This document shows positions 8,304 to 18,100 of a stretch of 29,216 nucleotides of DNA, piece by piece. The stretch covers positions 1,239,213-1,268,428 of the forward strand of contig BFEA01000037.1 in the NCBI GenBank assembly GCA_003427395.1. Reading direction: 5' to 3'. The notes under the pieces were generated by a model, which ran no database searches, was not told the DNA's origin, and saw only the letters and a program-made list of their open reading frames with translations. Source of the stretch: Chara braunii (lineage: Eukaryota; Streptophyta; Charophyceae; Charales; Characeae). Position numbers and translations under genes: made by a program. How positions within the stretch are numbered: position 1 is the first letter of the stretch; each line of letters starts with the position of its first letter.

Positions 8304-9847
8304 ATGCTCACGTGCTCACAAACAGCCGTCATGGTTCAGTAGTCCGGGGAAACGGATGAGGCATATCAAGCCCGGATGCTGCTTCTGATTACCGAAGCCA
8401 AGCAACAGTCGGATGCAGTAGCAGCCGCAGCAAAGAAGAAGGCAGAGGACGCCGAGAAGACACGTCTGTTGGCAATTGAACAGCAGCGCCAGCAAGACGA
8501 GGCAGCAACAAAGGCTGTCAATGAAGAATGACTTCAACGACGTGAGAAGATATTCAGCGGAGAGCGAGCTTTGCTCACAATGGCAGCGGACTGGCAGACT
8601 GAGGCCGAGCATGGGAAGTTGGAAGAGAGTGGAAACAAGATCGCCCTACTATCGCATCTCACAAACCTCCTGGCCACGTGCATTGCACAGCAGGAGGACA
8701 TTCACAACCTCGACGACGCGGTTCAGACACACAATCAGGTGTGTGATCAAATCACGAGCCGCCTCTAGCAGCTGGAACAAACCGTCGCCGCCCCCGTTAC
8801 CAACTCTTCCGACACCTTCGATCGCCTCGAGGCATTGGAGATCGACGTTGGATCCCTCAAGGACGGCGTGCAGTTACAGCAAACCGCAACGCAACAGTTG
8901 GAGCAGTGGATCTGTATTGCCGCCAACCACTCGAGCTCGGAACCGCGCAAGACAACTCCGAAGTTCGATGGGTAGGAGATCTTTTGCGACTCGACGAAGA
9001 TGGACCCGATTTCATGGTTCCGCAAGTTCGAGCTCACATTGCAGCTACACTACGTCAGCGAGCACAAACATCATGCATACTTATACTCCCGCTCGGGGGG
9101 CGCATGCAAAGCATGGTTGGACAGTGTCCTGTCCAAGTATGGAGTGGTGGTTGCCGACTTGCATACGAAGATCAGCTGGGGGGATCTAAAGGCGCCGTGG
9201 TATAAGTGGTTCCAAGTAGAGCCATCGGAGATCAAGGCAATGGATAAGCTGATGGTCTTCGAGCAAGGCGTGCTGCGGAGTGTTGATTGGATTGCCGAGT
9301 ACCAACGCTTGACATCCGTCCCAGACATCCAAATGGGCTTTAAAGCCATCAAACACTACTTCATCTCGAGGTCGTGTCCGAAGTTGGAAATGCCTTGACG
9401 CACGTCGAGGACGCCCTGACGACACTGACAAAACTCTTCGACAAGGCCGCGCAGATTATTGTCACGAGCAAGGAGGCCAAGAATCTCCAGCGTTCGTCTG
9501 CACCAGGCCTGAGCAGAGATCAGCATCGGTCGAAAGTGGCCATGGTCGTGGTGGCAATGCCAAATGACCAAACTAGCGAGGTCGTGTTTGCCAATGAAGG
9601 GGACAGACTCGCAGCCTCCCGGGATGGTGGCCGCCTCGGCGAAGGCCGAGGACACGGCAAGGCGAAGACAAACACCGCATCTAGCCCCGGACCCGACGCA
9701 GCAGCTCCAGCCCTATAGTCCCATTACGGTCTCTCCGAGCAAGTGTACAAGGCACACACGAGATTCCGCTATTGTCTGTGGTGTAACAACGATCTCCATG
9801 ACACAATGGCCCGCCAGTCGAAATGCAAAGGGAAATCGGGAATTTGA
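8304..9847 (+). pseudogene. gag: E2 gag
   Basis: The start ATG is chosen by homology with E1 (both read M-L-T). The N-terminal third is charged and coiled-coil-like (AAAAKKKAEDAEKTRLLAIE), followed by LEALEIDVGSL, then capsid blocks DPISWFRKFELTLQL and HHAYLYSRSGGACKAWLDSVL. Stops interrupt it: TAG at 8340, TGA at 8529 (E1 has CGA), TAG at about 8766 (E1 CAG), TAG at about 8973 (E1 GAG), and TAG at 9716 (E1 TGG). One base is missing near 9380 relative to E1, shifting the frame. The zinc knuckle CLWCNNDLH has lost its last Cys (CGC for TGC). The frame ends at TGA 9845-9847. Confidence 0.9.
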
Positions 9848-10725
9848 GCACCGTCGGGAGTGACTCGACGACACTCTCGATGTCTTCGGAACCGGTCACT
9901 TCGCGGGTGACCGCCCTTTGTTCCGAGGCACATGCGAAAGTCGATAGTCCTCTTCTTTATTCTTTCGAGGACTATGCTGCCCGGCTCGTTCCTACGCTGG
10001 GTACTCATGCTTAAGGACAAGATGTGTGTGTGGCATCTTCTCCGTCCGGCAATGGCAACTTATTGTCTTCAAGCGGTTCTTCACGGGATTCGGCACGCGA
10101 GTTGGACCCGCTCATGTCCGAGGATTTCGCATGGCTTCCTCTCCCGACCACGGGCCGCTTGCCGGGACCGCAATGCGCAACATTATGCACTTAACTTCAC
10201 ACGTACTTATCCTTGTATGCACCCCCAACTTCGCCGACGGATGTCAAAGTCACGGTGGGGGCCATCCTTGCGTATGTTACGAAGGTGGCCCGCGCGTTTT
10301 GCAAGCAGCGGTACGATGACAACAACTCACCGCTCCTCTTTGTTCGCATCCAAGTTGGGCAAGCGTCCTGCAGCGCTTTGCTGGATAGTGGCGCGTTTCG
10401 CAATTTTATGAGACAGGCCTTTATGCAAAAGGCTAGCCTTGGCGCACAAGTTCGAAGGAAGGCAAACCCGACGGCGATCAAGTTGGCGGACGGAAGGACG
10501 CAGCAGCTTATCGATCGTTACATCGAGGCCGTGCTGGTGTATTTCACACCTCATGCATGCGAACCGGTGACATTTGATGTTTTGGACATGGACTCTGACA
10601 TTATTTTGGGAATGCCTTGGCTTGCAGTGCGGATCACACGGTCAACTTCCACCGACAGACTCTTACCGTTCGGGACGCCTTCGGCGCCGAAGTGTCGTGT
10701 ACTATTCCTCTTCTGCACCCTTTGA
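9802..10725 (+). pseudogene. pol: E2 pol 5' part: linker and aspartic protease
   Basis: The pol frame opens after a TGA at 9799-9801 and overlaps the gag end by about 46 nt in the -1 frame. A linker with SFEDYAARLVPTLGTHA matches E1. Protease then reads CSALLDSGAFRNFM, with the catalytic DSG of retropepsins at about 10384-10392, and ends with DVLDMDSDIILGMPWL, the conserved flap/ILG region. Just after PWL the frame breaks: the RT upstream region continues in another frame from about 10617 (NFHRQTLTVRDAFGAEVSCT). The linker is also broken between about 10014 and 10213. Unlike E1, both protease signature motifs survive. Confidence 0.87.
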
Positions 10726-12205
10726 TTCGGTGCCAGGTGGTGACGACCAAACCATTCCGGGCTACTTGTGCTTACGAGCAGCCGAACGAAATCAGCCTAT
10801 GCTTCCTACGGACCGTTGCGGTAGCGGACTCTTCACCCACGGACTTGTCTTCGGACCCTCGTGTGGTGCGGTTGCTTGACGAGCTTGCCGACATCTTCGA
10901 GTCACCTACCGATGTGGTGTCGGATCGACCGATCTCTCACAAGATCTTTCTCGAGGCCGGTGCCGTGCCCTCGAAAGGTTGCATTTATCGCATGAGTGAG
11001 GAGGGGCTTACGGTCCTCCGCGCGCAACGCGATGATTTGTTGGACAAGGGCTGAATCCGCCCTAGTAGCTCTCCGTACGGAGTGCCAGTTCTCTTCGTAC
11101 GGAAGAAGAACAAAGATCTACGATTGTGCATCGACTATCACAAACTCAACGCGCAAACCGTTAAGAATGCGGGGCCGCTTCCTCGCATTGACGATCTGCT
11201 TGAGTGATTGGGCGGCGTGAAGTAGTTTTGTAAGTTGGATTTGAAGTCGGGATACCATCAGATTTCGATCCGACCGAACGATCGCTACAAATCCACGTTC
11301 AAGACGTTGCACGGGTATTTTGAGTGGGTGGTCATGCCTTTTGGCCTCACCAATGCCCGACGACCTTTCAAGCGGCAATGACCAACGAGTTTTGTGCGAT
11401 GCTGGACCGGTTCGTGCTGGTCTACTTAGACGACATTCTCGTTTATAGCCGCTCATAGGAGGATCAGCTTGAGCACCTTCGACGACCATTGGAGACGCTC
11501 TGCCGCGCCAAGTAGAAGGCCAACCACCACAAGTACGAATTTGTCCGGCAAGAGCTGGAATACTTGGGCCATTTTGTCACACCGGAGGGCATCAGTCCGC
11601 TATTAGACAAGATTCAAGCCATCCAAGAGTGGCCGGAGCCGCGGAACGTCACAGATGTCCGTTCGTTCCTTGGCCTAGCCGGCTACTACCAACGTTTTAT
11701 CAAGGGATTCTCGAAGACCGCGGCCCACTTGTCCAAGCTTCAATGTGAGGATCGGTCGCTTGACTTCGGAGAGAATGTGTGAAAATCATTGTTGGCTCTC
11801 AAAGCCGCACTATTATCTGCGGAGGTCTTGCACATCTAAGACCCGCTATTGCCTACGCGCGTCACTACGGATGCATCCGACTATGGCATTGGTGTCGTCC
11901 TCGAACAACACGATGTTGTGGATTGGCACTCGGTCGAGTACTTCGGCAAGAAAGTGCCCGTCATGCACGACATTGATGATGCACGCAAGAAGTAGCTCCT
12001 CGCCTTCGTCCACGCTCTCAAGTGGTGATGACACTTCCTCCTTGGTCGAAGCCAATTCCGATGGGTAATGGACAACAATTTGTTGGTGTTCTACAAGACC
12101 CAAGACACCATCAATAACACCATTGCCCGATGGATGGCTTTCATCGACCAATTTGACTTCTTTCCCGATCATATTTCGGGGAAGTCGAACCATTTTGCGG
12201 ATGCT
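10617..12205 (+). pseudogene. pol: E2 pol: reverse transcriptase and RNase H, left of gap
   Basis: RT runs from CIYRMSEEGLTVLRAQ through [35 protein letters not shown] and the active-site YLDD (11423-11434) in LVYLDDILVYS. Next come YLGHFVTPEGISPL and IQEWPEPRNVTDVRSFLGLAGYYQRF (connection), and RNase H with TDASDYGIGVVLEQHD. Stops include TGA at 11052-11054 (E1 has TGG), TGA and TAG near 11204 and 11222, and TAG near 11457. Further stops occur at about 11780, 11838 and 11992 and just before the DNN motif. RT copies element RNA into cDNA in the particle. The many stops and frame changes rule out function. Confidence 0.9.
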
Positions 12206-12330
12206 NNNNNNNNNNNNNNNNNNNNNNNNNNNNNNNNNNNNNNNNNNNNNNNNNNNNNNNNNNNNNNNNNNNNNNNNNNNNNNNNNNNNNNNNNNNNNNN
12301 NNNNNNNNNNNNNNNNNNNNNNNNNNNNNN
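12206..12330. other. Assembly gap (125 N) with duplicated borders
   Basis: The 95 bases before the gap (12111-12205) are identical to the 95 bases after it (12331-12425). In E1 this segment occurs once. The gap is most simply an unmerged overlap of two contigs; the real sequence probably has neither the gap nor the second copy. Confidence 0.95.
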
Positions 12331-13440
12331 TCAATAACACCATTGCCCGATGGATGGCTTTCATCGACCAATTTGACTTCTTTCCCGATCATATTTCGGG
12401 GAAGTCGAACCATTTTGCGGATGCTGTTTCACGGCGTCCGAATCATTGTACCGTAGTTTGCTCAGCCTTTGAGATCGGTGACGACCTGTGGGATAGTTTC
12501 ATCCGCGGCTACCAAACCGACCCTGAGTTTCGCGACAACTACGCGAATTCCTCCTCTCCTAATTCGACGCCTTCTCACTATCGGATCCAAGAGGGGTACT
12601 TGCTTGTCCACATGAGAGGGAAGGACCTTCTTTGCATACCGAGTGATTCTCACTTGCGTACACGGCTTCTTGGCGAGCTCCACGATGTTCCCGCCACCAA
12701 ACACTTCGGAGTCAATCGCACTATTGGCCGACTTCGCGAGCGATTTTGGTGGCCCGGCCTTCTCGACGGCGTCACACGCTATTGCGAGTCATGCGAGGTT
12801 TGTCGACGTTGCAAATCCTGCAACCATCGTTCGAACGGCTAGTTGCGACCGCTACGGGTTCCCTTGCGTCGAAGGGAAGTGATTGCCATGGACATTACCA
12901 GGACGTTCCCCAAGCACAAGACCAGTGTGGATGGGATTCTCACGGTGGTCGACCGACTCACCAAGATTGCTATGTTTTTGCCTTGCTGCTATCATGCCAA
13001 GGCATCGGAGTTGGCCGAGGTTCTTTATGTCGGTTGGATTTGAACCAAAGGGTTATCCCAAGGAAATCGTCTGCGACCGAGACACTCGGTTCAAGCCAAG
13101 TTCGGCCCACCACCCCCAAACCAATGGCCAAACGAAGAGGGCGCATTAGAATGCACAGGTTCTCCTTCGCACTCTCATACGTCCCGGCCAAAAGGATTGG
13201 GTTGAGTGGCTGTCGGATGTCGAGTTGGCATACAACTCATCCATCCACCCGGCTATCGGGATGTCGCACTTCGAGTTCGAGCACAGCTCGCCGGTCTCTT
13301 CGCCGTTGGACACAATCAGTCCACGACTGGTCGAGAGCGACGACCATCTTCTTTTCTTGCGTTGGATGCAAGAGCTACTTGTCAAGGCACACGACAAGAT
13401 GGCCAAGACGCAGCAACGCATGAGCCAACAGGCCAATCGC
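12331..13440 (+). pseudogene. pol: E2 pol: integrase core
   Basis: From the RNase H tail (HFADAVSRRPNHC) the frame continues into the integrase zinc-finger region: HFGVNRTIGRLRERFWWPG and CESCEVC. The second His of the usual HFGVH motif is Asn here. A TAG follows at 12841. The core has the first Asp in AMDITRTFP (codon 12891-12893) and DGILTVVDRLTKIAMF, a TGA near 13042 and the second Asp in VCDRD. About 48 bp present in E1 are then missing, and NGQTKRAH has AAG (Lys, 13135-13137) where E1 has the catalytic Glu GAG. A TAG follows. AYNSSIHPAIGMSHFEFEH is the usual end of the core. Catalysis is ruled out by the Glu change alone. Confidence 0.9.
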
Positions 13441-13985
13441 TAATGTCTTCTTTGCCCCTTCCGCGCCGGCGACCTCGTCTGGGTTTCCGTCGCGGAATGC
13501 AGCCTTGAACAAGATATCTCTCGCAAGCTCCTCCCGAAAGGGATGGGGCTCTGGCCGATCGTGGCACCCGCTGGGGATGCACCCGAGGGACCTTCACTAT
13601 GCAGGTGCCCGCCCACTTGCCCGTCTACCCGGTCTTTCATTGCTCCAAGCTGGCTCTTTACACACCAGTGGAACATGACGATTTCCCCGGACGACGATCG
13701 CAAGACCCGCCCTCTATGGACGATTTTCAAGAGGTCGGTGACATCATCTCCCAGTGGTGCTATGGCAACAGGCCAACCGAGTACTTGGTACACTTTGCGT
13801 ACTGCAGTCACAGAGCTGACCGTTGGTTGACCCGTGCGAAACTCCAAGCAACAACTCCGGATGTTCTCGCACGCTACGAACGCAAGATGCAAGGCAAGCT
13901 GGTATCTTCGGCTCCACGTCGCACCCGCATCCACGTTCCACCTTCAGATCATCAACTTCGCCCTCGCCCCGGCTTGACTTCATAA
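13441..13985 (+). pseudogene. pol: E2 pol 3' part: integrase C-terminus and chromodomain
   Basis: After a TAA at 13441 the frame resumes with RAGDLVWVSVAE, then shifts and reads VPAHLPVYPVFHCSKLALY and the chromodomain: PTEYLVHFAYCSH, RADRWLTRAKLQ, VLARYERK. About 128 codons are open from 13599 to the TAA at 13983-13985, which overlaps the polypurine tract. Chromodomains of this kind bind modified histone tails and steer integration. Because the frame survives to the family stop codon, this copy shows the natural C-terminus of the polyprotein; E1 does not. Confidence 0.87.
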
Positions 13986-13996
13986 GGAGGGGGGGG
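13984..13996 (+). other. E2 polypurine tract
   Basis: AAGGAGGGGGGGG immediately precedes the 3' LTR and overlaps the pol stop codon. It is identical to the tract in E1, so it is under family-level conservation. Confidence 0.9.
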
Positions 13997-15311
13997 TGTT
14001 ACATGTTGCACCTGCAACAGGCTGCACAGGCCCCCTTTCAGGCCCGTGACGTTTTCAGGCGAAAAGCCTGAAAACAAGGGCCTACAGACCTTGTGTCGTT
14101 TCAGCCTGAAAGCCTGAAAACAAGGGTCTGCAAGCCTGTGTCCTTTCAGGCTAAATCAGGGCATTTCCGACCCTGAGTATTTTCAGCCTGAAACTGAGGG
14201 CCATTTTCAGACCCTCATCAGTCCGACCCGCGTTGAAACTCAGGCAACAAACCAGGGTTTTAGCACAGGCCATTTCAGGCCTGTTTTCAAGACAACCCCT
14301 GGTTGAGCTTCAATGCCAAGGTCTGGCACGTTTCGACATTGGCAAGAGCAGCCTCCTGGACGGGCCAGCACTATATAGGACTGGCCCGCCCTGCAGGCTG
14401 GTAGGTAGTTCCTAGGTACTTCCCAGGCACTTCACGTGCAGTTCAGGAGGCAGGAGGTAGTCTTCAGGATTCGGCAGCAGCACTATGGAGGAGCGCTGCT
14501 GGAGTAGTAGTAGCGTTAGCAGCAGTCTTCAGCACTGGGTGCTAGTAGCGTTAGCTGTAGCCTTCCGCGCTGGGCGCTATAGCAGCTAGAGTACTACTAT
14601 AGAGAGAGAGAGATTGGCTGGAAGCCAGAGGGACTTACCTGCAGCGCCATCGCTCCAGCTTCGTCTTCAAGGTACCTGCATCACAGCGCCACCTTCACAG
14701 GTTAGTACCTGGCATACGAGAGAGAGAGAGTTCTTCTTCCTCTTCTTAGTCCACCATCTCCCTCTCACCCTCTCGTTATCCGACTTCACTGCATCAGCAG
14801 ACTATGAGAGAGAGAGAGGGAGAGCTTGGTGACATTTGGATCCAGACTCGACATTGGACTTCAAACATTTTGACGAGGGATTATTTGACTTGTAACGAGA
14901 CTTCGTGTTGACGACTTTCCCATCTTTCCCCTCCTCTTTTCCGTCTAATCCCCTCCTCTTCGTCTGTGCATGGACAGGACCTGGCGCCTCTTCCAGTGTA
15001 TAGCGCCAGGCTCCCTTCACACCGTGTGGTGAGACTGATGTATGTTTGGTATACGTTGTAACATTGATTGGGCTAGTCGGTAGTATTCTAGTATTCCGCT
15101 GCGCTATATTGTACTACGCAAAAGAGGTCAGTCTCGGTCAGGTCAGGACTTGTATCTAAGTCTTCGACTGGGCTGAAAAGCACCATTTTGTATGTAATCG
15201 GATGTACACTGCTTGTTGAGATTTCACTTGCACTGCATTGTCCGGTCAGTCCTTTTCGTCACATTGTGGATCCCTGGTTTATATGTACGTCGCCCAACTG
15301 GGCATGTAACA
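13997..15311 (+). mobile_element. E2 3' LTR
   Basis: 1315 bp, from TGTTACATG to CATGTAACA. A TATA box lies at 14372-14377, and the block order matches the 5' LTR, including GA/CT runs at about 14600, 14718 and 14806. The terminus CATGTAACA is followed directly by CTGT, the right target duplicate, and by E1 gag. Confidence 0.95.
14372..14377 (+). promoter_or_regulatory. TATA box in E2 3' LTR
   Basis: Same CTATATAGGACTGGCCCG block as in the 5' LTR. In this position it would direct outward transcription into the antisense of E1 gag. Confidence 0.5.
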
Positions 15312-15315
15312 CTGT
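15312..15315. repeat. Target site duplication of E2, right copy (CTGT)
   Basis: Matches 6124-6127. Counting one base less of LTR gives ACTGT against GCTGT, a 5-bp duplicate with one mismatch, so the exact size (4 or 5) is not settled. Confidence 0.82.
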
Positions 15316-15718
15316 GGATGTCCTCCTGTTGTGCAATGCACGTTGCCAGGATATTCGTGAAATGGGAGAGGAGTAGAGCGATTTTGCTTTCACTCTCTTC
15401 CATCTTATTATTCTTGGCCTCGGCTCGCCAGTCCACTGCCATTGTGAGCAAAGCTCGCTCTCTGTTGAATATCTTCTCATGTCGTCGATTTCGTTCTTCA
15501 TCGACAGCCTTTGTTGCTGCCTCGTGTTGTTGGCGCTGCTGTTTGATTGCCAACAGACGTGCCTTCTCGGCGTCCTCTGCCTTCTTTTTCTCTGCGGCTG
15601 CTACCTCATCCACCCGTTTCTTGGCTTCGGTAAACAAAGCCGTCACCCGGGCCTGATAGGCCTCGACCGTTTCCTCGAGCTTCTGATCTATGTCGGCTGT
15701 TTGTAAGCGAGTGAGCAT
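15312..15718 (-). pseudogene. gag: E1 gag, 5' part (N-terminus)
   Basis: Begins with ATG at 15718-15716 and is open for about 135 codons up to the E2 insertion. It is rich in Lys, Glu, Ala and Arg (VDEVAAAEKKKAEDAEKARL), consistent with a long coiled coil, then NILATCIAQQEDIH. E2 gag has a closely similar N-terminus. The codon split at the CTGT site joins in frame with 6127, so gag was open here when E2 landed. The open frame apparently continues into the E2 LTR for some 30 codons, but that extension is an accident of the insertion. Confidence 0.9.
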
Positions 15719-16480
15719 AGATCAAGACGGAGGAGTGGCACTCCTTGCTGCCGACGTGGCACTCCCTGCTGCTGACATGGCACTGCTCGACTGCTGACGT
15801 GGTGCGGCTGTCGGCTGATGTGTCCTGCTGACATGGCCTGCTGACGTGGCAACTCACCAATGCCGCCGCGGGGGGTACCCGGAGGCAGATAGAGAAGATT
15901 AGAGGGGGCAACAACACAGTTGGGGAGGGGTGGGTGTGACAAATTGCCCAGATAAGGAGCCACTAATCAAAAAAGAAAAGTTTGAAGTTTGCAAAAAAAA
16001 TTCGAGGAAAAAAAAAAAAAGCTCGTTTGCAAGTTCAGTTGGCCTCCCAATTCTCCCTGAAGTGCGAAATTACTAATGAGAAAAAATTTCGAACTTTCAC
16101 ATTGCAGATGATTATCTGATAAAAGAATTTTGAAAATACAATTTTTTTTTTGGAATTACTCAGATGAGAGTATGGGCAGTTTGGAAAATGATAACTGCAA
16201 GAGGGATTTCCCGTACCGTTTTCAAAAAAACGAATGTTGAAAAAAAAAATCCCAGATTTCCAAATAACGGGAAATTGCAAATGGAAATCGAAATTTTCAA
16301 AAAAAAGATATTCCGGATTTCCAGCAACGAAATTTTGAATTTTCAGAAGAAAAACAAAAGCGAAAATTTCAGGTGTTGCGAAAATTTCAGGTGTTGCAGA
16401 ATTCTCAGAAGAAAAACGAGAATTATCACCATAGCCACGAAACCAGAAAGGCATACACAGTTTTCAAAATCCCAGGTAAG
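15719..16480 (-). other. E1 5' leader, truncated
   Basis: Homologous to the E2 leader: TGACGTGG-type repeats (15730-15850), the pyrimidine patch, and the T-rich tract on the minus strand. Similarity is clear to about 16400 and weak to about 16480. An extra 20-bp tandem duplicate (GCAACACCTGAAATTTTC unit) lies at about 16365-16405. By analogy the primer site should be near 16580, but there is no match to it or to the LTR. Confidence 0.75.
15730..15850 (-). repeat. TGACGTGG-like motif cluster in E1 leader
   Basis: On the plus strand GACGTGGCA, GACATGGCA and CTGACGTGG recur six to seven times at spacings of about 14-30 bp. They are the counterpart of the shorter cluster in E2. ACGT cores suit bZIP factors; C-to-T drift (GACATGG) is evident in some units. 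Confidence 0.6.
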
Positions 16481-18100
16481 TGATGATTGGTCAGGCTGTT
16501 TCGCAACCTCTTTGCCTCTTCCTCATAGCTGTTGTGAGCGTGACTTTCTCACAATCGTGTCCGCCTATTCCTCCCTTTTCCGTGATAGCTGGCCCACTGT
16601 CTCACTGATCACGCCTGAAGTGCACAATACGAGAACCCCGATTCCATCCGTGTCCGCTTATTTAAGAAAGCAACGTCGTTAGGCACGAGTCTAAAAAGGC
16701 AAGCTCGCACATTCTCTCTAGCCTAGAGACCAAGCACACGGCGAAAAACCCCCACCCCAGGGTTATCACGATAATCAGACGAAACTGATATCGTTGCGAC
16801 CTGCAAAGATTGGCGAGATGGGTCACTCCAATGAAGGGTGACCCAAACCACGTACCGAGGCGTAGCGCTCTCGGTTGGGCCCGAGCATGGACACTCTTCC
16901 ACGCAGTCACGCAACCTCAACCCCCGTTTGCTTTCTTGTGATTGTCCCAGCTTGGCGGTTATACTGTTACTAACTCCGTCCAGGAGCTGTGGACGCGCTT
17001 TATGCAAGAGGGATGTAATCGTCAACAACGACCTTTACTGCCCTTGAGCGCGCTTGTCCGGTCTCCCTTCTCTCTGAGGCCTGCCATGATAGCGTTCACG
17101 CGTCACACATGGCTCTTCTCTCCCAATAATGTGTGAAGCTCCTTGAAAACTGCCCACTCGCAGTGGCTTACTTACAACCACCTAACGGGCTTGGTCTTGT
17201 CGTCACCTCAAGTTCCCCTCTGGTCCTCACACGTGTCCCCTCTTTAGCTTCCTGCGCAGGGGAGTCAACATTGACGTCAGCACCCTCAACATTCTTTGCA
17301 CTTGCACACACGCCCTGTCTAGTCTCTCTCGCGCACATGAATAGTCCATCGTGCCTCTCTCACTGTAACCATCTTCGTGCGTGCGATCCCTCTGCAGAGC
17401 CGAACTGGCTTCTGGCGCATCTTCTATCGACTCAGCCGTCGGATGCTACCTCCTCCACTGCTCCAGTCCGTGCCAGGACTGTGTCAGCACGTCACTGGCT
17501 TTGGACTCGGCCTCTGAGTCCCGGTCCAGCTCCTGCTGCTCCCGTGCAGTTGTGCTCATGGAAGTCTCTTCTTTGTGGCAAGTGACTGTAACCTTCAAGG
17601 CCGCAGTCACTCCATCCCTCCAGCACCTTCGCTCGACTCGGTTGCGAGCCTCGGTGACTACCCCCTGTAATTTCTCATCTTCCCTCATCTCCTGTTCTTT
17701 CCCTTCGTACACGTTTATCTTTAAGCTTGCGTGTCTGTCACTTTTACTATAGCTCAGGCATGCATCCACTGTAGCCCCCTCTTCGTGCATAGGCTCCTAG
17801 CTCCAGTAGAACCTCAAGTGCCCTGTCCTATAGCCAAAAAGGCCATTGCTACGCGCCATAGCCGCTCCTCTATTGAAAAGACCATGCACAGTGTTAGGCT
17901 AGCGGCTCCTGAATAGCCAGAACCGAATACACAGTGCATGCGCACGCAAACGAAATCACACCCTCACTTCGCCGCTCGGACCTCCTTCAGCTCACCTGTA
18001 CTCAGCGCAATGGGACTACCTGTACCTGAGTAGCCAATAAGGCAACTCCCTTCTTTTTTATAGGACCTCTACCTACCGCGATCCCCGTGTTCTGAATGAG
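16481..18100. other. Unassigned stretch, no recognised gene
   Basis: Composition is mixed and unlike the T-rich leader before it. Open stretches exist (for example about 115 codons on the minus strand at 17790-17446, hydrophilic, and about 150 codons on the plus strand at 17133-17585), but none shows a recognisable domain and they overlap on opposite strands. A small hairpin GGGTCAC...GTGACCC is at about 16820-16846. It may be host intergenic DNA or an unknown repeat. Confidence 0.5.

Larger units (their letters stand above)
6128..15311 (+). mobile_element. E2: full-length Ty3/gypsy chromovirus nested in E1 gag
   Basis: It has two LTRs in the same orientation (6128-7439 and 13997-15311), a primer site, an untranslated leader, gag, pol ending in a chromodomain, and a polypurine tract. 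Termini form a perfect 9-bp inverted pair (TGTTACATG and CATGTAACA). The apparent span is 9184 bp, but 220 bp of that are an N run plus a repeated contig end, so the real length is probably near 8.96 kb. Coding regions carry many stops, a frameshift in gag, a frameshift in protease, a 48-bp loss in integrase and a catalytic Glu-to-Lys change, so it is not autonomous. Confidence 0.96.
51..16480 (-). mobile_element. E1: Ty3/gypsy chromovirus, minus strand, interrupted by E2 and lacking its 5' LTR
   Basis: Read on the minus strand the order is leader (16480-15719), gag (15718-15312, then 6127-about 5000), pol (about 5060-1345: protease, RT, RNase H, integrase, chromodomain), polypurine tract and 3' LTR (1329-51). 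That order, with integrase after RNase H, is Ty3/gypsy, and the C-terminal chromodomain makes it a chromovirus. Element E2 (6128-15311) sits inside gag. Similarity to the E2 leader fades near 16480, and no LTR or primer site of this family follows, so the 5' end has been lost or replaced. It is non-functional: pol has several stops, a gap in integrase that removes its zinc finger and first catalytic Asp, and a protease deletion. Confidence 0.93.

Noticed and set aside
15224-15311. Extension of the E1 gag frame into the E2 LTR as a fused protein
   Set aside because: The extra codons are LTR sequence read by chance after the insertion; E2 gag and E1 3' gag show the true continuation.
17133-17790. 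Two overlapping open stretches on opposite strands (150 and 115 codons)
   Set aside because: No recognisable domain, opposing frames, and composition that gives low stop density; not called as genes.
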